DNA of 64,000 nucleotides, from contig NZ_CP107995.1 of assembly GCF_036116635.1 (NCBI RefSeq), positions 8,804,001 through 8,868,000 on the forward strand, given 5' to 3'. The notes beneath the pieces are model-generated. The model was not told the origin of the DNA. It did not search any database and saw only the letters and a program-made list of their open reading frames with translations. Positions 50,346-59,589 of this stretch are shown here, piece by piece. How positions within the stretch are numbered: the stretch's first letter is position 1; each line of letters opens with the position of its first letter. The position numbers were made by a program, and so were the translations under genes. The stretch is from Amycolatopsis sp. NBC_00345. Lineage in GTDB: Bacteria > Actinomycetota > Actinomycetes > Mycobacteriales > Pseudonocardiaceae.

Positions 50346-51191
50346 ATGCATGCGACGGTCCGCACGCCCGCCGGTGTCACGCTCGGGGTCGAGCGCTTCG
50401 GCGACGCGGCGGCGCCCCTCGTGCTGCTCGCGGGCGGCACGACCATGCTCTCCTGGCCCGACGCGCTCTGCGAGGCGCTCGCGCGCGGCGGACGTCACGT
50501 GGTGCGCTACGACCTGCGTGACTCCGGCACATCGACGACCGTCGACCCCGAGGCGCCGGAGTACACGTTGCGCGCCCTCGCCGCCGACGCCGCCGCGCTC
50601 GTCCGCGAACTCGGCGACGGGCCGGCGCACCTGGCGGGCATCGGCGTCGGCGGGATGGTCGCCCAGGTCGCCGCGCTTGATCACCCGGACGCGTTCTCGG
50701 CCCTCACCCTCGCCGGGACGCGGCCCGTCGCACCGGGACCGGTCGACGACGATCTGCCCGAACACGACGCGGCGACGATGGCGCGGCGGTTCGCGCTCCC
50801 GATGCCCGAGTGGTCCGATCGCGCTGCCGTGGCGGAGTACGCCGCCGCCGGCGCGGAGGTCCTCGGCAACGACCCGGCCACGGCACGCGCGACGGCCGGG
50901 CGCGTCTTCGACCGCACACCGGGCACGGATCCCGCGGTCCAGATGGCCAACCAGCTGGGCATGGTGTTCTCCAAGCTCGACTGCAAGCCGCGCTGGCGCG
51001 AGCGCTTGCCCGAAATAACCACACCGGCGCTCGTGGTGCACGGCCGTCGCGACCCCTTCTTCCCGGTCGGCAACGGCGAAGCACTCGCGCGCGAGATCCC
51101 CGGCGCGCGGCTGCTCGTCCTCGAACAGGCCTCGACCGCGATCCCCGACGCGGCCGCCGACGAGGTCGCCGAGGCGATGCTCGCGCTATAA
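50346..51191 (+). CDS. Alpha/beta-hydrolase-fold protein lacking two catalytic residues
   Basis: A 281-residue protein that follows the TAP/haloperoxidase-like alpha/beta-hydrolase layout from end to end (VTLGVERFGDAAAPLVLLAG, RYDLRDSGTST, a lid at about 130-210, VVHGRRDPFFPVGNGEAL). However, the nucleophile elbow that normally reads G-x-S-x-G is GIGVGG, with Gly100 in place of Ser. The usual G-x-x-H near the C-terminus reads EQASTAIPD, with no His. Only the acid Asp is left. It is probably a non-hydrolytic binding protein or uses other chemistry. ATG 50346 (MHATVRTPAG) fits the family start; the frame upstream reads through the tRNA. A terminator follows. Confidence 0.8.
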   Translation: MHATVRTPAGVTLGVERFGDAAAPLVLLAGGTTMLSWPDALCEALARGGRHVVRYDLRDSGTSTTVDPEAPEYTLRALAADAAALVRELGDGPAHLAGIGVGGMVAQVAALDHPDAFSALTLAGTRPVAPGPVDDDLPEHDAATMARRFALPMPEWSDRAAVAEYAAAGAEVLGNDPATARATAGRVFDRTPGTDPAVQMANQLGMVFSKLDCKPRWRERLPEITTPALVVHGRRDPFFPVGNGEALAREIPGARLLVLEQASTAIPDAAADEVAEAMLAL

Positions 51192-51195
51192 GGAA

Positions 51196-51225
51196 GAGGC
51201 CCCCGCTCCGGAGAACGGGGGCCTC
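51196..51225. terminator. Hairpin terminator between hydrolase-fold gene and lon
   Basis: A perfect 10-bp stem (GAGGCCCCCG/CGGGGGCCTC) with a ten-base loop, four bases past the hydrolase stop and 13 before the lon stop. It sits between convergent genes and should serve both. Confidence 0.85.
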
Positions 51226-51238
51226 GAAACCGAACAGC

Positions 51239-53641
51239 TCACGCAGCCTGGCGCACCGCCGTGGAGGCCGGGCTCAGCGCCAGGTCCAGCACCTCACGGA
51301 CGTTCGCCACGGCGTGGACGTCCAGCTGCGACAGGACTTCGGCCGGGACGTCGTCCAGGTCGGGCTCGTTGCGCTGCGGGATGATGACCGTCTTCATGCC
51401 CGCGCGGTGGGCCGCCAGCAGCTTCTGCTTCACGCCGCCGATCGGGAGGACGCGCCCGGTCAGGGAGACCTCGCCGGTCATCGCCACGTCGGCGCGGACC
51501 ACGCGGCCCGACAGCAGCGACGCGAGCGCCGTTGTCATCGTCACGCCGGCCGAGGGGCCGTCCTTCGGCACCGCGCCCGCGGGGACGTGGACGTGGATGC
51601 CGCGGTCCTTCAGGTCACTCACCGGCAGCTCCAGCTCCGCGCCGTGCGAACGCAGGTAGGACAGCGCGATCTGCACCGACTCCTTCATCACTTCGCCGAG
51701 CTGGCCCGTCAGCTGCAGGCCCGTCGCGCCGCTTTCCGGATCGGACAGCGAGGCCTCGATGTAGAGGACGTCACCACCAGCACCCGTCACCGCGAGACCC
51801 GTCGCGACGCCCGGCAACGCTGTGCGCTGCGTCGACGCCGGCAGCGACGACTCCGGCACGTGCCGCGGGCGGCCCAGGTATGCCTCCAAATCGTTGGCGT
51901 CCAAGGAAACCGGCAGCAAAAGCTCGTCGAGCGCCACCTTCGTCGCGATCTTGCGCAGCACCTTCGCGATGGTCCGGTTCACGTCGCGCACGCCCGCCTC
52001 GCGGGTGTACTCGGCGGCGATCCGGCTGTACGCCTCGTCGGTCAGCACCACTTCGCCCGGCTTGATGCCGGCGCGCTCCAGCTCACGCGGCAGCAGGTGG
52101 TCGCGTGCGATGGTCACCTTCTCGTGCTCGGTGTAGCCGTCCAGCGTGACCAGCTCCATGCGGTCGAGCAACGGGCCGGGGATGGTCTCCAGCGCGTTCG
52201 CCGTCGCCAGGAACACGACGTCGGACAGGTCCAGCTCCACCTCGAGGTAGTGGTCGCGGAACGTGTGGTTCTGCTCCGGGTCCAGCACCTCCAGCAGGGC
52301 GGCCGTCGGGTCGCCGCGGTAGTCGGCGCCGACCTTGTCGATCTCGTCGAGCAGCACGACCGGGTTCATCGAGCCGGCCTCCTTGATGGCCCGCACGATG
52401 CGGCCGGGCAGCGCGCCGACGTACGTGCGCCGGTGGCCGCGGATCTCTGCCTCGTCCCGGATTCCGCCGAGGGCGACCCGGACGAACTTGCGGCCCATGG
52501 CCCGCGCGACGGACTCGCCCAGCGACGTCTTGCCGACCCCGGGAGGACCGGCGAGTGCGAGCACGGCGCCCGAACGCCGTCCACCCACCGGGCCGAGACC
52601 GGACTCCGCGCGGCGCTTGCGCACGGCCAAGTACTCGATGATGCGTTCCTTGACGTCGTCGAGGCCCGCGTGGTCCGCGTCGAGCACGGCGCGCGCGGCG
52701 GCGATGTCGTAGACGTCCTCCGTGCGCTCGTTCCACGGCAGCTCCAGCACCGTGTCGAGCCACGTGCGGATCCAGCCGCCCTCGGGCGACTGCTCGGAGG
52801 TGCGCTCCAGCTTGTCGACCTCGGCCAGCGCGGCCTTCTTCACGTTGTCGGGCAGTTCGGCGGCCTCGACGCGGGCGCGGTAGTCGTCGTCCTCGGCGGT
52901 GCCGTCGAGCTCGCCCAGCTCCTTGCGGATCGCTTCGAGCTGGCGGCGCAGCAGGAATTCCTTCTGCTGCTTCTCCATGCCATCGGCGACGTCCTTGCGG
53001 ATGGTGTCGGTGACCTCCAGCTCAGCGAGGTACTCGCGGCTCCATTCAAGGGCCTTCTCGAGCCGGGCGCTGACGTCGAGCGCGTTCAGCAGCTCGATTT
53101 TCTGGTCGGTGTTCAGGTACGGCGCGTTGCCGGACAGGTCGGCGACCGCGGACGGCTCCTCGATCTGCTGGACGGCGTCGATCATCTGCCAGCCGCCGCG
53201 CTGCTGCAGCACGGAGATCACCACGGCCTTGTACTCGGCGGCGAGCTTGGCGGAACGGTCGTCGGTGGTCTCGGCCGCGTCGTCGGCGTGGACCCAGCGG
53301 GCCGCGCCGGGACCGTCGGCGATGCGGCCGACGACCGCGCGGCCGGTGCCGCGCAGCAGGACGGCGGCCTTGCCACCGGGGACCCGGCCCACACGCTCGA
53401 CGGTCGCGACGGTGCCGAGCCCGGCGTACTCGCCGTGGACACGCGGCACGATCAGGACCTCGGCCTTGGCGGCCGCGCCGGAGTGGATGCCGGGGAAGGA
53501 CGCCGTCGCGGGCGTCTTGGCCTGGGCGGACTCCACCGCGGCCCGGGTCTCGGCGTCGGTGAGGTCGAGCGGGACCACCATGCCCGGCAGCACGACGTCG
53601 TCATCGAGCGGGAGCACGGGCAGGAGGCGGGTGTCGGTCAT
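51239..53641 (-). CDS. lon: ATP-dependent endopeptidase Lon
   Basis: An 800-residue cytoplasmic AAA+ serine protease that degrades misfolded and regulatory proteins. Order: N-terminal LON domain (LPVLPLDDDVVLPGMVVPLD, about 1-200), coiled coil (about 205-300), AAA+ module with Walker A GPPGVGKTSLGES (about residue 367) and Walker B VVLLDEIDKVG, and protease domain with the catalytic Ser in VPKDGPSAGVTMTTALA (about 695) and Lys in VLPIGGVKQKLLAAH (about 738). Start ATG 53641 follows GAGGAG; a longer frame upstream lacks support. A HAIR-like HspR site lies 16 bases upstream, so heat-shock repression by HspR is likely. Confidence 0.96.
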   Translation of the reverse strand: MTDTRLLPVLPLDDDVVLPGMVVPLDLTDAETRAAVESAQAKTPATASFPGIHSGAAAKAEVLIVPRVHGEYAGLGTVATVERVGRVPGGKAAVLLRGTGRAVVGRIADGPGAARWVHADDAAETTDDRSAKLAAEYKAVVISVLQQRGGWQMIDAVQQIEEPSAVADLSGNAPYLNTDQKIELLNALDVSARLEKALEWSREYLAELEVTDTIRKDVADGMEKQQKEFLLRRQLEAIRKELGELDGTAEDDDYRARVEAAELPDNVKKAALAEVDKLERTSEQSPEGGWIRTWLDTVLELPWNERTEDVYDIAAARAVLDADHAGLDDVKERIIEYLAVRKRRAESGLGPVGGRRSGAVLALAGPPGVGKTSLGESVARAMGRKFVRVALGGIRDEAEIRGHRRTYVGALPGRIVRAIKEAGSMNPVVLLDEIDKVGADYRGDPTAALLEVLDPEQNHTFRDHYLEVELDLSDVVFLATANALETIPGPLLDRMELVTLDGYTEHEKVTIARDHLLPRELERAGIKPGEVVLTDEAYSRIAAEYTREAGVRDVNRTIAKVLRKIATKVALDELLLPVSLDANDLEAYLGRPRHVPESSLPASTQRTALPGVATGLAVTGAGGDVLYIEASLSDPESGATGLQLTGQLGEVMKESVQIALSYLRSHGAELELPVSDLKDRGIHVHVPAGAVPKDGPSAGVTMTTALASLLSGRVVRADVAMTGEVSLTGRVLPIGGVKQKLLAAHRAGMKTVIIPQRNEPDLDDVPAEVLSQLDVHAVANVREVLDLALSPASTAVRQAA

Positions 53642-53657
53642 GTGCACTCCTCGGGTA

Positions 53658-53678
53658 GTTGAGTCTGCTCTGCTCAAC
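53658..53678. promoter_or_regulatory. HAIR-like HspR operator upstream of lon
   Basis: On the minus strand the sequence is GTTGAGC-N7-ACTCAAC. The published HspR-associated inverted repeat (HAIR) is CTTGAGT-N7-ACTCAAG; the spacing is identical and 11 of 14 half-site bases agree. In streptomycetes the lon promoter is a known HspR target, so function and position agree. It lies 17-37 bases before the lon ATG. Confidence 0.75.
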
Positions 53679-53758
53679 TCTCCGATGGGCCGGTTTGTTT
53701 CCGAAGGAGTGTTCGCTGGGAGCGATCGGAGGAAGGTCGCTGCGCGCCTGCGTACCGA

Positions 53759-54598
53759 TCAGGCCGGCCGCCGCGCGACCGCGCACCAGGCGAACGGCCG
53801 GGTCTCGGCTTCCACCGCCGAGACCGACTGCTCCGGGCGCCAGTCCGGCAGCGCCGTCATCCCCGGCTCCAGCAGGGGCCAGCCGCCGAACCACGGCAGG
53901 ATCTCCCCGGCCGAGCGGAGGTACGCGGGGTTCGAGGTGTCGCGGTAGGCGTCGACGAAACGGCGGACTTCCGCGGCGCGCTCGGGCGGCGCGTCTTCGG
54001 TGCAGGTGCCGTGCGTCACGGCCAGCCAGGACCCCGGCGCGAGCTTCGCGCGGTAGGTGGCCATCAGGCCGTCGGGGTCGTCGTCCGGGCCGATGAAGTG
54101 CAGGACGGTGATCATCAGCAGGCAGACGGGCTCCGACCAGTCGATCAGCCGCTGCGTGGTCTCGTCGGCGAACACCGCCGCCGGGTCGCGGATGTCGCGC
54201 TGCGCCAGGCCGGCCCAGTCCGTGGCCTCCTCGCGCTCGAGGATGAGGGTCGAGTGCGCGGCCGCCACGGCCTCGTAGTCCACGTAGACGACCGCGGCGG
54301 GCTCGTCGGCGGGCAGCCGGTCGGAGACGATCTCGTGCACGTTGCCCGCGGTCGGCACGCCGGAGCCGAGGTCGACGAACTGCCGGATGCCCGCGTCCAG
54401 CGCGGCCTCGACCACGCGGTTCATGAACGCCCGGTTCTGCCGCGAAATCGGCCGGATCAGCGGCCAGACCTTCTCCACCCGGCGGCCGAACTCGCGGTCG
54501 ACGGCCCAGTTCTGCGAACCGCCCAGGTACCAGTCGTAGACCCGGGCCGCGGACGGCTTGTCGATGTCGACGCCGGCCGGGACCTCGTCCGCGGTCAT
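53759..54598 (-). CDS. SAM-dependent methyltransferase, Methyltransf_19 (DUF574) type
   Basis: A 279-residue protein of the actinobacterial S-adenosyl methyltransferase family pfam04672. Family landmarks are VDIDKPSAARVYDWYLGGSQ, AVDREFGRRVEKVWPLIRP, RQFVDLGSGVPTAGNVHEI (SAM motif), VVYVDYEAVAAAHSTLIL and FGGWPLLEPGMTALPDWRP. Substrate unknown for the family. It is the second of two tandem copies, coupled to the upstream copy by an ATGA overlap. The frame upstream of ATG 54598 only shadows that copy. It ends 80 bases from the lon operator region. Confidence 0.88.
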   Translation of the reverse strand: MTADEVPAGVDIDKPSAARVYDWYLGGSQNWAVDREFGRRVEKVWPLIRPISRQNRAFMNRVVEAALDAGIRQFVDLGSGVPTAGNVHEIVSDRLPADEPAAVVYVDYEAVAAAHSTLILEREEATDWAGLAQRDIRDPAAVFADETTQRLIDWSEPVCLLMITVLHFIGPDDDPDGLMATYRAKLAPGSWLAVTHGTCTEDAPPERAAEVRRFVDAYRDTSNPAYLRSAGEILPWFGGWPLLEPGMTALPDWRPEQSVSAVEAETRPFAWCAVARRPA

Positions 54599-55449
54599 GC
54601 CGACGGCTTCTCCGCGACCGCGCACCAGGCGAACGGCCGGGCCTCGGCCTCGACCGCGTTCAGCTCTCGCTCCGGGCGCCAGTCCGGCAGGTGCGTGATG
54701 CCCGGGTCCAGCAGCGGCCAGCCGCCGAACAGCGGCTCGATCTCGTCGCGGTCGCGCAGCCACATCGGGTTGCTGGTCTTGCGGTACTGCTCGACGAGCC
54801 AGCGCAGGCCGTCCAGCGCCGGGCCGCTGCCGTCGCCCTCGCTCATCTGCGAAATGGCGAGCCAGCTGCCGGGCGCGAGCGCGTCACGGTAGGCCTTGAC
54901 CATGCCCTCCGGGTCGTCGTCCGGGCCGACGAAGTGCAGCACCGCCATCATCATCAGGCAGACCGGCTGGTCGAAGTCGATCAGCTCGCGGGTGGTCTCG
55001 GCGCGCAGCACCGTCCGGGGCTTGCGCATGTCCGCCTGGAGGACGCCGGCCCAGTCGGTGGCCGCCGCATCTTCGAGGATCAGCGTGGCGTGCGCGACGG
55101 CGACCGGCTCGTAGTCGACGTACACCACGGTCGCGTGGTCCTCGTCGCCCAGCTCGGCCTCGATCACCTCGTGCACGTTGCCCGCCGTCGGCACGCCGGA
55201 GCCGAGGTCGACGAACTGCCGGATGCCGGCCGCGAGCGCCGCCTGCACCACGCGGTTCATGAACTCGCGGTTCTGCTTCGCCCCCGGCTTCACCAGCGAC
55301 CACTGCCGCTCGGCCTTCCGGCCGAACTCGCGGTCGACGGCCCAGTTCTGCTTGCCCCCGAGGAACCAGTCGTAGATCCGGGCCGCCGACGGCTTCTCGG
55401 TGTCCACGCCCTCCGGCGCTCTCGGTGCGGCATCCGGCTGCTCGGTCAC
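54595..55449 (-). CDS. SAM-dependent methyltransferase, Methyltransf_19 type (tandem paralogue)
   Basis: A 284-residue paralogue of the downstream gene with the same blocks: VDTEKPSAARIYDWFLGGKQ, AVDREFGRKAERQWSLVKPG, RQFVDLGSGVPTAGNVHEV and FGGWPLLDPGITHLPDWRPE. The C-termini both end in PFAWCAV. Actinomycete genomes often hold many copies of this family; a co-translated tandem pair suggests a heterodimer or recent duplication. ATG 55449 starts with a short acidic, Pro/Ala-rich leader. About 100 bases separate it from the GNAT gene on the same strand. Confidence 0.88.
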   Translation of the reverse strand: MTEQPDAAPRAPEGVDTEKPSAARIYDWFLGGKQNWAVDREFGRKAERQWSLVKPGAKQNREFMNRVVQAALAAGIRQFVDLGSGVPTAGNVHEVIEAELGDEDHATVVYVDYEPVAVAHATLILEDAAATDWAGVLQADMRKPRTVLRAETTRELIDFDQPVCLMMMAVLHFVGPDDDPEGMVKAYRDALAPGSWLAISQMSEGDGSGPALDGLRWLVEQYRKTSNPMWLRDRDEIEPLFGGWPLLDPGITHLPDWRPERELNAVEAEARPFAWCAVAEKPSA

Positions 55450-55551
55450 GTCGACGACTCCCCTCGTCCGGCCACTACAGCCAGCCTAGTCAGGGGAGCC
55501 GTCACGGTCAGCCGCCAGGCGCGCCGGGGGAACCGCTCGTCGCGGGCGTCT

Positions 55552-56490
55552 TCAGCGGGCCGCGGGCCGCCGCTGCCAGCCCGTCCACAGCGGACGGTAG
55601 CCCTGGGCGTACCAGAACGGCGTCGAGCGCGGGTTGGCCAGCGCGTGGTGCAGGAGGACGACGTCGGCGCCCGCCTCGTCGAAGACCTGGTGCGCGTGGG
55701 CCGCCAGCGCGGTGCCGACGCCGGCCGAACGCGCCGCCTCGGCGACCGCAAGAGAAGAGAGGTACCCGACGCGCGAGGCGGCGACGCGGTGCTTGATCCA
55801 CGAAGTCTCGTCCGGCATCTGCAGCACGGCCATGCCCAGCGGCTGGCCGTAGAGCTCCGCGATCCACACCTGCGGCTCCGGCCGTTCCAGCTGGCGCAGC
55901 AGCTCCTTCGACACCACTTCCTCGGCGCCGGGCCGCACCGTGACCCGGCCGAACTGCGCGTCGTAGCGCTGCAGTTCCAGCATCAGGCCGACGGCCGTGT
56001 CCAGGTCGTCCGGAGTCGCGTGGCGGATGCAGACGCCGGGGGTCGCGGCCGGGCCGGGGGCGGCCATGCGCTGGGCCGGGCGGACCGCGATCACGCCGGC
56101 CGGCGCGAAGCCGTGGCGCAGGAGTTCGGCGGTGCCGGCGGTGTCTCGGCTGGGCCGGGAGAGCACCGCTGCGCATTCGGGGTCCCCCGGGCGGGCGAGG
56201 GTCCGCAGGTGTTCATCCCATTGAGTGAGCAGGACGTCCAGCGCGGCCGCGGGGGCGGGTCCGGCGAGCTGGATCTCGAGCCGGTGCTCGGCCAGCGCGC
56301 GCCAGATGGACTGGGGGCTGTCGGCGCCCAGCTCGGTGTGCGTGGCCAGTCCGGCCGCGCTGGTGTCGCCGACCTGGGCGGACAGGAGAGTGGTGTCCCC
56401 ATTGACCTCGAAGGGGAGTGGCGCGGGAAGCAAGGCGTCCACCGTGGCGATCCGCGCCGCGTGTCCGGTGGCAGTCACGTCGTTGTGCAT
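55552..56490 (-). CDS. GNAT-family acetyltransferase with N-terminal extra domain
   Basis: A 312-residue protein. The C-terminal half (about 165-312) is a clear GNAT domain: CIRHATPDDLDTAVGLMLEL, VWIAELYGQPLGMAVLQM, then YLSSLAVAEAARSAGVGTAL (acetyl-CoA loop) and NPRSTPFWYAQGYRPLW. The N-terminal half has no clear motif of its own but matches the size of a degenerate GNAT repeat, as seen in double-GNAT proteins. I chose ATG 56490 (MHNDVTATGH); the frame extends 15 codons further up without a ribosome site. It is divergent from the EAL gene across about 264 bases, in which I see no distinct element. Confidence 0.78.
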   Translation of the reverse strand: MHNDVTATGHAARIATVDALLPAPLPFEVNGDTTLLSAQVGDTSAAGLATHTELGADSPQSIWRALAEHRLEIQLAGPAPAAALDVLLTQWDEHLRTLARPGDPECAAVLSRPSRDTAGTAELLRHGFAPAGVIAVRPAQRMAAPGPAATPGVCIRHATPDDLDTAVGLMLELQRYDAQFGRVTVRPGAEEVVSKELLRQLERPEPQVWIAELYGQPLGMAVLQMPDETSWIKHRVAASRVGYLSSLAVAEAARSAGVGTALAAHAHQVFDEAGADVVLLHHALANPRSTPFWYAQGYRPLWTGWQRRPAAR

Positions 56491-56754
56491 GACTTCTATT
56501 GTCGCCCTGCTCGTCCCGGCAGAACCCCTGAACACACCCCACAGCGCCCGAAGGGCCCGGATCAGAGCCGAACGGGGCGTTTCACTCCTTGGTCCACGCA
56601 GGTCAGCGCCACAACCCCATTGTTAACCCTGGGGTGATCTCCTACTGTCTCGAAAGGGACACGGGTACGCCCTACGGGGTACGGTATTGCCCTTGTCCAC
56701 ACCTGACGTCACTGATCGAGCGCGACCGGTTGGGCAGCCGGGAAGGAAGGTCGG

Positions 56755-59388
56755 ATGCCGGACACGAACGGCAGGCCCGATGCCGCCACCGGAGCGGGGC
56801 AGGGCAGGGGCGGCGCCGGTTCGCCGACCTTGACCGAGGCCCGGACGGACGAGCGCCGGTTCCGCGTCTACACCTTCGCCGTGCTGAGCCTCGGGCTCGT
56901 CGCCGCGCTCGCGGTCAGCACGTGGCTCCCGTTCCACGGCTCGGCCAAGCTGTGGTGGATCGGCCCGGTCCTCGCGCTCGCCTTCCTGCTCGCCGAGCAG
57001 CTGGGCATCAACGTCGACGTGCGCAGCGGCATCTCGTGGACGATCTCGTTCACCGAAATTCCGCTGGTAATCGGTTTCTTCGTGGCGCCGTTCGAGGTCG
57101 TGCTGGCCGCGCACCTGGTCGCGGGCATCGGCACGCTGCTGGCCCGCAAGGTGTCCGGCCGTGTCCTCTACAACGCGGGCGCGTTCCTGCTGGAGATCAC
57201 CGGCGCCTTCGCCGTGGCCGGGCTGGTGAAGCAGGCGATCGGCGGCGGCGAGACCATGCCGTGGGTCGCCGCGCTCGCCGGCACGCTGACCGCGCCGCTG
57301 GTCAGCACGCTGCTGGCGCTCGCCGCCGTGCGCGTGCTGCGCCGCCGGATGCGCGTGAGCACGGCGATCCGGCTCACCGGCCGCATCCTGGTGGTCGGCT
57401 TCGTGAACGCGTCGGTGGGCCTGTCCGGCTACCTCGTCATCTCGAACACCCCGCAGGCCTGGCCGCTGGTGCTGGCCGTCTTCCTCGGCCTGACCGCGCT
57501 GTACTGGGCTTATTCCGACCTGCTGCGCGAGCAGCGGGACATGGAGGCGCTGTCCGACGTGAGCCTGATGGTCGCGCGCTCGGGCCAGCAGGCCGCCGCG
57601 CGCCCGGCCAGCCGTGCCGACGAACTCGTGGGCGGCGTCGACGTGCGCGAGTGGGCCACCATCGCCGAGCGGATCAAGGACCAGCTCGCCGCCGGGCGGG
57701 TGGTCCTGCGGCTGCGGCTGGAGGCTAAGGACACGATGCGCGTGGTCGTGGCCGGCGACGAGCTGCCGGTCCCCGACCCGGCCGCCGAGGACCCGCTGCT
57801 GCGCCTGCCCGGCGCGCACGTCCGCCACTTCCGCATCACCGAGGCCAATCCCGACGTCCGGGCCGCGCTGCTCGACCGCGGCGCGCAGGAGGCGCTCGTG
57901 GTGCCGCTGCGCACCGGGAACCAGCTGCTCGGCGTCGTCGAGGCGCACGACCGGCTGTCGCGCTGGCGGGGCTTCGGCAAGTACGACGTGCAGCTGCTCG
58001 GCACGATGGCCAGCCACCTCGCGACCTCGCTCGACAACCGCAGGCTGCTCGCCACGCTGCGCCACGACGCGTACCACGACCCGCTCACCGGGCACCTGAA
58101 CCGGCCGGGCTTCCAGCAGATCGCGAAGGAGCCGCTGCGCGACTTCGCCGACGCCGTGGTGCTGCGCATCGACCTCGACGTCTTCTCCACTGTCAGTGAC
58201 GCCCTCGGCTACTCGTGGGCGGACCGGATGGTGATCGCGGCCGGCCGCCGGATCCGCGACGCGCTGGGCCCGGACGTCCCGCTCGCGCGGCTGGAAGGCG
58301 CGTCCTTCGCGGCCCTGCTCGTCGGCTGCACGCCGGAGAACGCCCACGCCTCGGCCGAGCGCCTGCGCGTCCAGCTCTCCGCGCCATACCCCGTCGACCG
58401 CCTCTCGGTCGAGGCGAACGCCATGATCGGTTACGCCGCCACAACCGCCGAGGAGACCGGCGAGCAGGTCGACGTGGACGGGCTGCTGCAGCGCGCCGAC
58501 GTCGCCGTCCGCGCCACCCGCGGCGGCGAGGAGGTCCGCGGCTACGCGCCGAGCATGGGCCAGATCTTCCTGCGCCGCTTCCAGCTCGTCACGCAGTTCC
58601 GGCAGTCGCTGGAGGACGGGCACGTGTCCGTGCACTACCAGCCGAAGATCTCGCTGCCGAACCGTCAGGTGCAGGGCGTCGAGGCGCTGGTGCGCTGGGT
58701 GCACCCGGAGTTCGGCCGGCTCGGGCCGGACGAGTTCGTGCCCGCCATCGAGGCGGCGGGCCTGATCGGGGTGCTGACGTCGTTCGTGCTGGAGGAGTCG
58801 CTCAAGCGCGTGCGCAAGTGGCTCGACGAGGGCCTGCGCATCTCCGCGGCGGTGAACCTGTCCGTGCGGAACCTGGCCGACGAGGACTTCCCGGCGAAGG
58901 TCCAGCGCGAGCTGGAGCGCTTCGGCATCCCGCCGGAGCTGCTCACGTTCGAGCTGACCGAGTCCGGGGTGATGTCCGACCCGCAGAAGGCGCTGCCGAT
59001 CCTGCGCGAGCTGCACTCGCTGGGCATCGAGCTGGCCGTGGACGACTTCGGCACGGGCTACTCGTCGCTGGCGTACCTGCGGCAGCTGCCGGTGGACCAG
59101 GTCAAGATCGACAAGAGCTTCGTGCTCGGCATGGGCACGGACCTCGGCGACCTCGCCGTGGTGCGCTCGATCGTCGAGCTGGGCCACTCGCTGGGGCTGA
59201 CGGTGGTCGCCGAGGGCGTCGAGGAGGACGTCGCACGCGACCAGCTGGAGGCGATGGGGTGTGACGTTGCCCAGGGCTACCTGATCTCGCGCCCGCTGCC
59301 CGAAGACCGCCTGGAGGCCTGGCTGCAGGCCCGCACGGCGCGGTCGCCGGGACGCCACTCCGAGACCGTCCTGACCCTCCTGACCTGA
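56755..59388 (+). CDS. Membrane GGDEF(degenerate)-EAL protein, likely c-di-GMP phosphodiesterase
   Basis: An 877-residue signalling protein. About residues 38-260 hold six or more membrane helices (a MASE-like sensor). About 285-430 is a GAF-like domain (VVPLRTGNQLLGVVEAHDRL). About 440-570 is a GGDEF-type domain in which the signature is LEGASF instead of GG[DE]EF, so cyclase activity should be lost. About 590-850 is an EAL domain with the signature intact (GVEALVRWVHPEFG), plus NLSVRNLADEDF, LTFELTESGVM, VDDFGTGYSSLAYL and VKIDKSFV. It should hydrolyse c-di-GMP in response to an unknown membrane or GAF signal. ATG 56755 follows GGAAGGAAGG. Confidence 0.9.
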   Translation: MPDTNGRPDAATGAGQGRGGAGSPTLTEARTDERRFRVYTFAVLSLGLVAALAVSTWLPFHGSAKLWWIGPVLALAFLLAEQLGINVDVRSGISWTISFTEIPLVIGFFVAPFEVVLAAHLVAGIGTLLARKVSGRVLYNAGAFLLEITGAFAVAGLVKQAIGGGETMPWVAALAGTLTAPLVSTLLALAAVRVLRRRMRVSTAIRLTGRILVVGFVNASVGLSGYLVISNTPQAWPLVLAVFLGLTALYWAYSDLLREQRDMEALSDVSLMVARSGQQAAARPASRADELVGGVDVREWATIAERIKDQLAAGRVVLRLRLEAKDTMRVVVAGDELPVPDPAAEDPLLRLPGAHVRHFRITEANPDVRAALLDRGAQEALVVPLRTGNQLLGVVEAHDRLSRWRGFGKYDVQLLGTMASHLATSLDNRRLLATLRHDAYHDPLTGHLNRPGFQQIAKEPLRDFADAVVLRIDLDVFSTVSDALGYSWADRMVIAAGRRIRDALGPDVPLARLEGASFAALLVGCTPENAHASAERLRVQLSAPYPVDRLSVEANAMIGYAATTAEETGEQVDVDGLLQRADVAVRATRGGEEVRGYAPSMGQIFLRRFQLVTQFRQSLEDGHVSVHYQPKISLPNRQVQGVEALVRWVHPEFGRLGPDEFVPAIEAAGLIGVLTSFVLEESLKRVRKWLDEGLRISAAVNLSVRNLADEDFPAKVQRELERFGIPPELLTFELTESGVMSDPQKALPILRELHSLGIELAVDDFGTGYSSLAYLRQLPVDQVKIDKSFVLGMGTDLGDLAVVRSIVELGHSLGLTVVAEGVEEDVARDQLEAMGCDVAQGYLISRPLPEDRLEAWLQARTARSPGRHSETVLTLLT

Positions 59389-59466
59389 GGTTTTGACGGT
59401 TTCGAGACCCCGGGTGCACGGCCGGGTGAAGCCCCTTGTAATCTTTTCTAGGCTTCAACGAGGCAG

Positions 59467-59539
59467 GCCCCTTTAGCTCAGTCGGCAGAGCGTCTCCATG
59501 GTAAGGAGAAGGTCTACGGTTCGATTCCGTAAAGGGGCT
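59467..59539 (+). tRNA. tRNA-Thr (GGU)
   Basis: A 73-base tRNA. Acceptor GCCCCTT pairs with AAGGGGC, then discriminator T. The anticodon stem TCTCC/GGAGA encloses loop ATGGTAA, anticodon GGT. The T-arm reads ACGGTTCGATTCCGT. It lies 78 bases after the EAL gene and begins the tRNA-Thr, tRNA-Met, rpmG group. Confidence 0.95.
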
Positions 59540-59589
59540 CGTAAGCCTAAGCCGCGATACGTTACTGTGTCGCGGCTTGGGTCGTGTAG

